Origin: Amblyomma americanum
Taxonomy: Eukaryota; Arthropoda; Arachnida; Ixodida; Ixodidae
Length of the DNA stretch: 64,000 nt
Assembly (NCBI RefSeq): GCF_052857255.1
Contig: NC_135497.1
Span: 546,380,531-546,444,530 of the forward strand
Reading direction: 5' to 3'
Shown: piece by piece, positions 14,901 through 26,024 of the stretch
Numbering within the stretch: the first letter of the stretch is position 1
Layout of the letters: the number at the start of each line of letters is the position of its first letter
The notes under the pieces: generated by a model
What the model was told of the DNA's origin: nothing
The model's database searches: none
The model's input: the letters and a program-made list of their open reading frames with translations, nothing else
Program-made: the position numbers and the translations under genes

Positions 14901-16027
14901 ACAAGAACACAGAGTGGACACAGCGCTTGACTCACTGTACTAGAAATTAGTTGCAACAGGGCAAAAAACAGAGCTAGTTGGTATACCTTCATGATGATAA
15001 ATCCAGGCGCTCACAAACAAGGACACAGAGGGGACACAGCGCTTGGCTCACTGTACTAGAAATTAGTTGCAACAGGGCAGAAAACTGAGCTGGTTGGTAT
15101 ACGCTCATGATGATGAATCCAGGCGCTCACAAACAACGACACAGAGAGGACACAGCGCTTGGCTCACTGTACTAGAAATTTGTTGCAACAGGGCAGAAAA
15201 GTGAACTAGTTGGTATACCTTCATGATGAAAAATCCAGGCGCTCACAGAAAAGGACACAGAGGGGACACAGCGCTTGGCTCACTGTACTAGAAATTAGTT
15301 GCAACAGGGCAGAAAACTGAGCTAGTTGGTATACGTTCATGATGATAAATCCAGGCGCTCACAAACAAGGACACAGAGGGGACACAGCGCTTGGCTCACT
15401 GTACTAGAAATTAGTTGCAACAGGGCAGAAAACTGAGCTAGTTGGTATACCTTCATGATGATAAATCCAGGCGCTCACAAACTAGGACACAGAGGGGACA
15501 CAGCGCTTGGCTCACTGTACTAGAAATTAGTTGCAACAGGGCAGAAAACTGAGCTAGTTGGTATACCTTCATGATGATAAATCCAGGCGCTCACAAACAA
15601 GGACACAGAGGGGACACAGCGCTTGGCTCACTTTACTAGAAATTAGTTGCAACAGGGCAGAAAACTGAGCTAGTTGGTATACCTTCATGGTGATAAATCC
15701 ATGCGCTCACAAACAACGACACAGAGAGGACACAGCGCTTGGCTCACTGTACTAGAAATTAGTTGCAACAGGGCAGAAATCTGAACTAGTTGGTATACCT
15801 TCATGATGATAAATCCAGGCGCTCACAAACAAGGACACAGAGGGGGCACAGCGCTTGGCTCACTGTACTAGAAATTAGTTGCAACAGGGCAGAAAACTGA
15901 GCTAGTTGGTATACCTTCATAAAGATAAATCCAGGCGCTCACAAACAAGGACACAGAGTGGACACAGCGCTTGGCTCACTGTACCAGAAATTAGTTGCAA
16001 CAGGGCAGAAAACTGAGCTAGTTGGTA
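5915..16027 (+). repeat. 116-bp satellite array, left segment (about 87 units)
   Basis: Head-to-tail tandem repeat. I count the consensus unit at 116 bp and about 47% GC. It begins TTGCAACAGGGCAGAAAACT, passes through GTATACCTTCATGATGATAA and CCAGGCGCTCACAAACAAGG, and ends TACTAGAAATTAG. Units are mostly 90-98% alike by eye and differ by point changes and 1-10 base indels. Subtypes are visible: one reads AAGGACACAGAGGGG and another AACGACACAGAGAGG, with an AACTACAC variant. The first units at 5915-6200 are the most divergent, as expected at an array edge. The short open frames of 60-80 codons arise because 116 is not divisible by 3, and they stop at recurring TAG codons. There are no unique spacers, so this is not a CRISPR array. 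Confidence 0.97.
10240..16027 (+). repeat. Higher-order satellite block A1
   Basis: This multi-unit block recurs at about 32715-39000. Rare variants match at a constant offset of 22475: ACAATGCGCT at 10401 and 32876, and ATACGTTCAAGATG at 12551 and 35026. Its part from about 12095 also recurs at 18103 onward (offset 6013). Compared with those copies A1 lacks about five units (576 bp) just before 12655. It also carries an extra single-unit duplication, the AAGAACGACACAAAG variant at 13161 and again exactly 116 bp later at 13277, which occurs once at 36212. Confidence 0.85.
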
Positions 16028-16100
16028 TGGACCTCCTGCATGTTTGTAAACAAACGAGGTGGCGCTGCAGTCGCTAGCGAGCTCGTGGTAGGCAAAAGGT
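16028..16100 (+). repeat. Left terminal inverted repeat of the interrupting element
   Basis: The outer 10 bp pair perfectly with 18091-18100. Two inner blocks (16058-16067 and 16086-16100) pair with the right end, separated by non-matching spacers of unequal length. The complementary order is conserved, so the similarity is unlikely to be chance. Confidence 0.78.
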
Positions 16101-18017
16101 CGGGGAGTGGCGTCGCGGATATGTGTTGTGCGCGGGTTTTCAAGGCTTGTAGGCGCGTTTCCGGTTTCTGCGAATCACAGCAATGGTCTATGCTTCCAAC
16201 TTAGTAATTTGTCGAAGTACACGAGCTCGTGTTGTCCACGTGCGGCCTATAAAGAGAAATAGTTTGCCATTGTGTATTGTATATATGGTTAGTAGTAAAC
16301 ATGTAGAAAGCGTTCCTGCCGTTTATTTACGCGCTAGGCATTGAATAAAACAAGTTTTGACACTCTGCACTAGCCGGAATGATTTTACTTCGGGACAGTA
16401 GTGAGGGGAAGTGCTGGCGTTGTTTCGCCGGAGCAGACATGCGCTCATCGTCTGCTGACATACGTACGTGTCGCGCTGCGCGAAAATTGGGGACAGAGTC
16501 GTGTCCCCGATCTCCTGTCTCGCTTAGCACTGTTTTTAGCCGCATGACCACGCACCAGCCAGGCCGACTTGTCCTCTTGTTAAGCTGGTCGATTTGGTGA
16601 AAATTTTTGATTTCTAGAATTATTTCCTTTCCTAGCCCTGAAGTCTAGTTTCGTGACGAAAAATTATAGCAAAATATTGAGTACAAATTTATAAATTACG
16701 CTTTTTAGAAGTGTGGTCGTCAAAAATTGTGAGGTAATTTCTTTGATTTCAGTGCCGCATTTCTTTGACCAAAGCGAAAGCGAAGATGCCATAAACGAGG
16801 GAATAAACTTTAAGGTTCGTTTTCTGACCTCTCACATTTTCTGCGACTGGATCACTCACCATCGTAATTCGCATGAAAATCAAATGATTCCATTTGTCGC
16901 AAACTATTCCTGAGACGTTGAGGAGCGTAATAAATCTCTCGATTTTTTTCCCTACACGTGCAGTATTGTGTTAGTTATTTTTTGCAAGAAACGTTTTCAT
17001 GTAACTATGCATGCATAAGTACTGATCATATAGAAAAACAACTAATCGCGTCATCATACAGAACAGGGCTTTATGCACACGCTGGCATAAAAAAAAAAAA
17101 CTGCGCACTATCTACTCAATTATTTGAGACCTAGCTTGGGGGGACTTGACGACGGTGTTAATTATAATTACCCAGAACTGCGCCAGGTATAGCTATAAAT
17201 AAAAGGAATGACTGAAACTAGCGTAGGAATTTCATATTTGCACCAAGTTTAGTTACATATCGCATGCATGAATAACGAAAACACTTTTCATGCCGCGTCC
17301 CCTCAATCTCGCCACGTGTCTGTTAGTAGCACGCCTGCGGCTGCTTCTTTCCAAACAAGCTTCGCGATCATGTATTACCTCATGAAACATGACACATGCA
17401 TGATGCAATGAAAAAGCATATGGCGTTTAGCACACTTAAGGTACGCTATTCTAAGCACACCAACGCGACCGCGCAAGATTGACACAACTTACCAGACTTC
17501 TTTCTACTCGAATGAAATAATTACGTCGTCATATCAAGAAACAGTTTCAAGTAACTATTAAATGTCGCAAAACGCGCCATTTAAACATGGTGTGCTATTA
17601 ACAAAAAAACGCATTCCTTGGGGGCGAGTGAACCTGTCGGCGCCCCGTACACTCCGGCTCAAGGTGATAAGTACGTGTGCAGCTACATGTCTTTTTTTTT
17701 CCTTGAGCAATTATCAGCCTACTATCCTGAAGTTCAGGTGAATGAACGCAGTAACTTGCATGCATTAAGTGCATTGAGTGGCAGTGCCTATCGACTCCCA
17801 GACTTCGCGCTTTACTACCGTGGCCCAATGCCTGTTAGCCAGTTTCAGAATGCGGCATTTATGCGCGAGAAACCTATCGAGGCTAATTAAATATTTTTTA
17901 TGCTACTACGCGGATCCAGCAGTGACGCAGCTGGTCAATACATGCTGCTTCTGCAGTGCACAGGCTTGAAGCAGCCGCCGGTAGCTGCGGCAGCTGCGGT
18001 AGGCACGGGCAAGCGGA

Positions 18018-18100
18018 ACCTTTTTTGCCTACCATGCGAAAGTCGCTGCTAACATCAGCGCCACCGCATTTTCGTGACGTCGCGGGGTGAAGGAGGTCCA
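18018..18100 (-). repeat. Right terminal inverted repeat of the interrupting element
   Basis: Reverse-complement partner of 16028-16100. The spacer between the outermost 10 bp and the GGTGGCGCTG block is 25 bases here against 20 on the left, showing divergence of the two arms. Confidence 0.78.
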
Positions 18101-18102
18101 TA

Positions 18103-21100
18103 CCTTCATGATGATAAATCCAGGCGCTCACAAACAACGACACAGAGAGGACACAGCGCTTGGCTCACTGTACTAGAAATTTGTTGCAACAGGGCAGAAA
18201 ACTGAGCTGGTTGGTATTCGGTCATGATGATAATTCCAGGCGCTCACAAACAAGGACACAGAGGGGACACAGCGCTTGGCTCACTGTACTAGAAATTAGT
18301 TGCAACAGGGCAGAAAACTGAACTAGTTGGTATACTTTCATGATGATAAATCCAGGCGCTCACAAACAAGGACACAGAGGGGACAGAGCGCTTGGCTCAC
18401 TGTACTAGAAATTAGTTGCAACAGGGCAGAAAAGTGAGCTGGTTGGTATACCTTCATGATGATAAATCCAGGCGCTCACAAACAAGGACACAGAGGAGAC
18501 ACAGCGCATGGCTCACTGTACTAGGAATTAGTTGCAACAGGGCAGAAAACTGAGCTGGTTGGTATACGTTCAAGATGATAAATCCAGGCGCTCACAAACA
18601 ACGACACAGAGTGGACACAGCGCTTGGCTCACTGTACTAGAAATTAGTTGCAACAGGGCAGAAAACTGAGCTAGTTGGTATACCTTCATGATGATAAATC
18701 CAGGCGCTCACAAACAAGGACACAGAGGGGACACGCTTGGCTCACTGTACTAGAAATTAGTTGCAACAGGGCAGAAAACTGAGCTAGTTGGTACACCTTC
18801 ATGATGATAAATCCAGACGCTCACAAACAAGGACACAGAGGGGACACAGCGCGTGGCTCACTGTACTAGGAATTAGTTGCAACAGGGCAGAAAACTGAGC
18901 TAGTTGGTACACCTTCATGATGATAAATCCAGGCGCTCACAAACAACGACACAGAGAGGACACAGCGCTTGGCTCACTGTACTAGAAATTAGTTGCAACA
19001 GGGCAGAAAAGTGAGCTAGTTGATATACCTTCATGTTGATAAATCCAGGCGCTCACAAAAAAGGACACAAAGGGGACACTGCGCTTGGCTCACTGTACTA
19101 GAAATTAGTTGCACAGGGCAGAAAACTGAGCTAGTTGGTATACGTTCATGATGATAAATCCAGGCGCTCGCAAACAACTACACAGAGAGGACACAGCGCT
19201 TGGCTCACTGTAGTAGAAATTCGTTGCAAGAGGGCAGAAAACTGAGCCTGTTGGTATACCTTCACGATGATAAATCCAGGCGCTCACAAACAAGGACACA
19301 GAGGGGACAGAGCGCTTGGCTCACTGTACTAGAAATTAGTTGCAACAGGGCAGAAAACTGAGCAAGTTGGTATACGTTTATGATGATAAACCCAGGCGCT
19401 CACAAACGACACAGAGAGGACACAGCGCTTGGCTCACATTACTAGAAATTAGTTGCAACAGGGCAGAAAACTGAGCTAGTTGGTATACCTTCATGGCGAT
19501 AAATCCAGGCGCTTACAAACAAGGACACAGAGGGGACACAGCGCTTCGCTCAATGTACTAGAAATTAGTTGCAACAGGGCAGAAAACTGAGCTAGTTGGT
19601 ATACGTTCATGATGATAAATCCTGGCGCTCACAAACAAAGACACAGAAAAACACAGCGCTTGGCTCACTGTACTAGAAATTAGTTGTAACAAGGCAGAAA
19701 ACTGAGCTAGTTGGTATACGTTCATGATGATAAATCCAGGCATCTCATAAAAAACGACACAGAGAGGACACAGCGCTTGGCTCACTGTACTAGAAATTAG
19801 TTGCAACAGGGCAGAAAAGTGAGCTAGTTGGTATACCTTCATGATGATAAATCCAGGCGCTCACAAACAAGGACACAGAGGGGACACAGCGCTTGGCTCA
19901 CTTTACTAGATATTAGTTGTAACAGGGCAGAAAACTGAGCTAGTTGGTATACCTTCATGGTGATAAATCCATGCGCTCACAAACAAGGACAAAGAGGGGA
20001 CACAGCGCTTGGCTCACTGCACTAGAAATTAGTTGCAACAGGGCATAAAACTGAGCTGGTTGGTATACCTTCATGATGATAAATCCAGGCGCTCACAAAC
20101 AAGGACACAGAGTGGACACAGCGCTTGGCTCACTGTACTAGAAATTAGTTGCAATAGGGCAAAAAACTGAGCTAGTTGGTATACCTTCATGATGATAAAT
20201 CCAGGCGCTCACAAACAAGGACACAGAGGGGACACAGCGCTTGGCTCACTTTACTAGATATTAGTTGTAACACGGCAGAAAACTGAGCTAGTTGGTATAC
20301 CTTCATGGTGATAAATCCATGCGCTCACAAACAAGGACAAAGAGGGGACACAGCGCTTGGCTCACTGTACTAGAAATTAGTTGCAACAGGGCAGAAAACT
20401 GAGCTGGTTGGTATACCTTCATGATGATAAATCCAGGCGCTCACAAACAAGGACACAGAGGGGACACAGCGCTTGGCTCACTGTACTAGAAATTAGTTGC
20501 AACAGGGCAGAAAACTGAGCTGGTTGGTATACGTTCATGATGATAAATCCAGGCGCTCACAAACAACGACACAGAGAGGACACAGCGCTTGGCTCACTGT
20601 ACTAGAAATTAGTTGCAACAGGGCAGAAAACTGAGCTAGTTGGTATACCTTCATGATGATAAATCCAGGCGCTCACAAACAAGAACACAGAGTGGACACA
20701 GCGCTTGACTCACTGTACTAGAAATTAGTTGCAACAGGGCAAAAAACAGAGCTAGTTGGTATACCTTCATGATGATAAATCCAGGCGCTCACAAACAAGG
20801 ACACAGAGGTAACACAGCGCTTGGCTCACTGTACTAGAAATTAGTTGCAACAGGGCAGAAAACTGAGCTGGTTGGTATACGCTCATGATGATGAATCCAG
20901 GCGCTCACAAACAACGACACAGAGAGGACACAGCGCTTGGCTCACTGTACTAGAAATTTGTTGCAACAGGGCAGAAAAGTGAACTAGTTGGTATACCTTC
21001 ATGATGAAAAATCCAGGCGCTCACAGAAAAGGACACAGAGGGGACACAGCGCTTGGCTCACTGTACTAGAAATTAGTTGCAACAGGGCAGAAAACTGAGG

Positions 21101-21960
21101 TAGTTGGTATACGTTCATGATGATAAATCCAGGCGCTCACAAACAAGGACACAGAGGGGACACAGCGCTTGGCTCACTGTACTAGAAATTAGTTGCAACA
21201 GGGCAGAAAACTGAGCTAGTTGGTATACCTTCATGATGATAAATCCAGGCGCTCACAAACTAGGACACAGAGGGGACACAGCGCTTGGCTCACTGTACTA
21301 GAAATTAGTTGCAACAGGGCAGAAAACTGAGCTAGTTGGTGTACCTTCATGATGATAAATCCAGGCGCTCACAAACAAGGACACAGAGGGGACACAGCGC
21401 TTGGCTCACTTTACTAGAAATTAGTTGCAACAGGGCAGAAAACTGAGCTAGTTGGTATACCTTCATGGTGATAAATCCATGCGCTCACAAACAACGACAC
21501 AGAGAGGACACAGCGCTTGGCTCACTGTACTAGAAATTAGTTGCAACAGGGCAGAAATCTGAACTAGTTGGTATACCTTCATGATGATAAATCCAGGCGC
21601 TCACAAACAAGGACACAGAGGGGGCACAGCGCTTGGCTCACTGTACTAGAAATTAGTTGCAACAGGGCAGAAAACTGAGCTAGTTGGTATACCTTCATAA
21701 AGATAAATCCAGGCGCTCACAAACAAGGACACAGAGTGGACACAGCGCTTGGCTCACTGTACCAGAAATTAGTTGCAACAGGGCAGAAAACTGAGCTAGT
21801 TGGTATACCTTCATGATGATAAATCCAGGCGCTCACAAACAAGGACACAGAGGGGACACAGCGCTTGGTTCACTGTACTAGAAATTAGTTGCAACAGGGC
21901 AGAAAACTGAGCTGGTTGGTATACGCTCATGATGATGAATCCAGGCGCTCACAAACAACG
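18103..21960 (+). repeat. Higher-order satellite block A2
   Basis: Copy of the A block found at about 12095-16027 and 34570-39060. The run from the GGTATTCGGTC unit through the ATACGTTCAAGATG unit (18564) matches 35026 at offset 16462. Relative to the 34.6-39.1 kb copy it lacks exactly six units: CCTGGCGCTCACAAACAAAG lies at 19621 here and at 36779 there, so the offset jumps by 696 bp. It ends near the CTTCATAAAGATAAAT unit (21691) and the units just after it. Confidence 0.82.
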
Positions 21961-21964
21961 ACAC

Positions 21965-24000
21965 AGAGAGGACACAGCGCTTGGCTCACTGTACTAGAAA
22001 TTAGTTGCAACAGGGCAGAAAAGTGAGCTAGTTGGTATACCTTCATGATGAAAAATCCAGGCGCTCACAAAAAAGGACACAGAGGGGACACAGCGCTTGG
22101 CTCACTGTACTAAAAATTAGTTGCAACAGGGCAGAAAACTGAGCCAGTTGGTATACGTTCATGATGATAAATCTAGGCGCTCACAAACAAGGACACAGAG
22201 GGGACACAGCGCTTGGCTCACTGTACTAGAAATTAGTTGCAACAGGGAAGAAAACTGAGCTAGTTGGTATACCTTCATGATGATAAATCCAGGCACTCAC
22301 AAACAAGGACACAGAGGGGACACAGCGCTTGGCTCACTGTACTAGAAATTAGTTGCAACAGGGCAGAAAAATGAGCTGGTTGGTATACGCTCATGATGAT
22401 GAATCCAGGCGCTCACAAACAACGACACAGAGAGGACACAGCGCTTGGCTCACTGTACTAGAAATTAGTTGCAACAGGGCAGAAAAGTGAGCTAGTTGGT
22501 ATACCTTCATGATGAAAAATCCAGGCGCTCACAAACAAGGACACAGAGGGGACACAGCGCTTGGCTCACTGTACTAGAAATTAGTTGCAACAGGGCAGAA
22601 AACTGAGCTAGTTGGTATACCTTCATGATGATAAATCCAGGCGCTCACAAACAAGGACACAGAGTGGACACAGCGCTTGGCTCACTTTACTAGAAATTAG
22701 TTGCAACAGGGCAGAAAACTGAGCTAGTTGGTATACCTTCATGATGATAAATCCAGGCGCTCACAAACAACGACACAGAGAGGCCACAGCGCTTGGCTCA
22801 CTGTACTAGAAATTAGTTGCAACAGGGCAGAAAACTGAGCTGGTTGGTATACGGTCATGATGATAATTCCAGGCACTCACAAACAAGGACACAGAGGGGA
22901 CAGAGCGCTTGGCTCACTGTACTAGAAATTAGTTGCAACAGGGCAGAAAACTGAGCTGGTTGGTATACGTTCATGATGATAAATCCAGGCGCTCACAAAC
23001 AAGGACACAGAGGGGACACAGCGCTTGGCTCACAGTACTAGAAATTAGTTGCAACAGGGCAGAAAACTGAGCTAGTTGGTATACCTTCATGATGATAAAT
23101 CCAGGCGCTCACAAACAAGGACACAGAGGAGACACAGCGCTTGGCTCACTTTACTAGAAATTAGTTGCAACAGGGCAGAAAACTGAGCTAGTTGGTATAC
23201 CTTCATGGTGATAAATCCATGCGCTCACAAACAACGACACAGAGAGGACACAGCGCTTGGCTCACTGTACTAGAAATTAGTTGCAACAGGGCAGAAAACT
23301 GAACTAGTTGGTATACCTTCATGATGATAAATCCAGGCACTCACAAACAAGGACACAGAGGGGACACTGCGCTTGGCTCACTGTACTAGAAATTTGTTGC
23401 AACAGGGCAGAAAACTGAGCTAGTTGGTATACCTTCATGGTGATAAATCCAGGCGCTCACAAACAAGGACACAGAGGGGACACAGCGCTTGGCTCACTGT
23501 ACTAGAAATTAGTTGCAACAGGGCAGAAAACTGAGCTAGTTGGTATACCTTCATGGTGATAAATCCAGGCGCTCACAAACAAGGACACAGAGGGGACACA
23601 GCGCTTTGCTCACTGTACTAGAAATTAGTTGCAACAGGGAAGAAAACTGAGCTGGTTGGTATACGCTCATGATGATGAATCCAGGCGCTCACAAACAACG
23701 ACACAGAGAGGACACCGCGCTTGGCTCACTGTACTAGAAATTAGTTGAAACAGGGCAGAAAACTGAGCTAGTTGGTATACGTTCATGATGATAAATTCAG
23801 GCGCTCACAAACAAGGACACAGAGGGGACACAGCGCTTGGCTCACTGTACTAGAAATTAGTTGCAACAGGGCACAAAACTGAGCTAGTTGGTATACCTTC
23901 ATGATGATAAATCCAGGCGCTCACAAACAAGGACACAGAGGAGACACAGCGCTTGGCTCACTTTACTAGAAATTAGTTGCAACAGGGCAGAAAACTGAGC
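21965..24000 (+). repeat. Higher-order satellite block B1
   Basis: Recurs at 26025-28060 with offset 4060 (35 units) and again about 13.56 kb further on. The diagnostic AAATCTAGGCGC and GAATCCAGGCGC units occur in the same order in all copies. B1 follows block A2, and the A2-end plus B1 pair is itself duplicated into 24130-28060. Confidence 0.78.
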
Positions 24001-24129
24001 TGGTTGGTATACCTTCATGATGATAAATCCAGGCGCTCACAAACAAGGACACAGAGGGGACACAGCGCTTGGCTCACTGTACTAGAAATTAGTTGCAACA
24101 GGGCAGAAAACTGAGCTGGTTGGTATACG

Positions 24130-26024
24130 TTCATGGTGATAAATCCATGCGCTCACAAACAAGGACAAAGAGGGGACACAGCGCTTGGCTCACTGTACTA
24201 GAAATTAGTTGCAACAGGGCAGAAAACTGAGCTGGTTGGTATACCTTCATGATGATAAATCCAGGCGCTCACAAACAAGGACACAGAGGGGACACAGCGC
24301 TTGGCTCACTGTACTAGAAATTAGTTGCAACAGGGCAGAAAACTGAGCTGGTTGGTATACGTTCATGATGATAAATCCAGGCGCTCACAAACAACGACAC
24401 AGAGAGGACACAGCGCTTGGCTCACTGTACTAGAAATTAGTTGCAACAGGGCAGAAAACTGAGCTAGTTGGTATACCTTCATGATGATAAATCCAGGCGC
24501 TCACAAACAAGAACACAGAGTGGACACAGCGCTTGACTCACTGTACTAGAAATTAGTTGCAACAGGGCAAAAAACAGAGCTAGTTGGTATACCTTCATGA
24601 TGATAAATCCAGGCGCTCACAAACAAGGACACAGAGGTAACACAGCGCTTGGCTCACTGTACTAGAAATTAGTTGCAACAGCGCAGAAAACTGAGCTGGT
24701 TGGTATACGCTCATGATGATGAATCCAGGCGCTCACAAACAACGACACAGAGAGGACACAGCGCTTGGCTCACTGTACTAGAAATTTGTTGCAACAGGGC
24801 AGAAAAGTGAACTAGTTGGTATACCTTCATGATGAAAAATCCAGGCGCTCACAGAAAAGGACACAGAGGGGACACAGCGCTTGGCTCACTGTACTAGAAA
24901 TTAGTTGCAACAGGGCAGAAAACTGAGCTAGTTGGTATACCTTCATGATGATAAATCCAGGCGCTCACAAACAAGAACACAGAGTGGACACAGCGCTTGA
25001 CTCACTGTACTAGAAATTAGTTGCAACAGGGCAAAAAACAGAGCTAGTTGGTATACCTTCATGATGATAAATCCAGGCGCTCACAAACAAGGACACAGAG
25101 GTAACACAGCGCTTGGCTCACTGTACTAGAAATTAGTTGCAACAGGGCAGAAAACTGAGCTGGTTGGTATACGCTCATGATGATGAATCCAGGCGCTCAC
25201 AAACAACGACACAGAGAGGACACAGCGCTTGGCTCACTGTACTAGAAATTTGTTGCAACAGGGCAGAAAAGTGAACTAGTTGGTATACCTTCATGATGAA
25301 AAATCCAGGCGCTCACAGAAAAGGACACAGAGGGGACACAGCGCTTGGCTCACTGTACTAGAAATTAGTTGCAACAGGGCAGAAAACTGAGCTAGTTGGT
25401 ATACGTTCATGATGATAAATCCAGGCGCTCACAAACAAGGACACAGAGGGGACACAGCGCTTGGCTCACTGTACTAGAAATTAGTTGCAACAGGGCAGAA
25501 AACTGAGCTAGTTGGTATACCTTCATGATGATAAATCCAGGCGCTCACAAACTAGGACACAGAGGGGACACAGCGCTTGGCTCACTGTACTAGAAATTAG
25601 TTGCAACAGGGCAGAAAACTGAGCTAGTTGGTATACCTTCATGATGATAAATCCAGGCGCTCACAAACAAGGACACAGAGGGGACACAGCGCTTGGCTCA
25701 CTTTACTAGAAATTAGTTGCAACAGGGCAGAAAACTGAGCTAGTTGGTATACCTTCATGGTGATAAATCCATGCGCTCACAAACAACGACACAGAGAGGA
25801 CACAGCGCTTGGCTCACTGTACTAGAAATTAGTTGCAACAGGGCAGAAATCTGAACTAGTTGGTATACCTTCATGATGATAAATCCAGGCGCTCACAAAC
25901 AAGGACACAGAGGGGGCACAGCGCTTGGCTCACTGTACTAGAAATTAGTTGCAACAGGGCAGAAAACTGAGCTAGTTGGTATACCTTCATAAAGATAAAT
26001 CCAGGCGCTCACAAACAAGGACAC
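24130..26024 (+). repeat. Duplicated end of block A (33-unit offset) with internal 4-unit repeat
   Basis: The variant GAACACAGAGTGG is at 20683 and 24511, an offset of 3828 bp or exactly 33 units, so this segment copies about 20300-21700. Within it the same variant recurs at 24975, exactly 464 bp (4 units) later, showing a further local duplication. The segment fuses to block B2 inside the unit at about 26025. Confidence 0.78.

Larger units (their letters stand above)
16028..18100. mobile_element. 2073-bp non-autonomous TIR element inside the satellite
   Basis: Unique DNA interrupts the array exactly between GGTA (16027) and TACC (18101). Its ends are perfect 10-bp inverted repeats, TGGACCTCCT at 16028-16037 and AGGAGGTCCA at 18091-18100. 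The similarity continues imperfectly inward: GGTGGCGCTG at 16058-16067 is complementary to 18056-18065, and TGGTAGGCAAAAGGT at 16086-16100 resembles the complement of 18018-18034. This is the structure of a cut-and-paste DNA transposon or large MITE. TA flanks both sides, but the array itself has TATA here, so removing 16028-18100 leaves an exact array sequence. No transposase is recognisable: the longest open frames are 60-90 residues without known motifs. Inner sequence is AT-rich with a 12-A run at 17089-17100. Superfamily unknown. Confidence 0.8.

Noticed and set aside
17618..17890. 90-codon frame inside the TIR element as a transposase remnant
   Set aside because: No DDE-like, zinc-finger or other transposase motif seen; overlapped by a minus-strand frame of similar length.
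19105..19842. Minus-strand frames beginning MSLFVSAWIYH (also 35567)
   Set aside because: Same cause: reverse translation of satellite units. Their recurrence at a 16462-bp offset follows the block structure.
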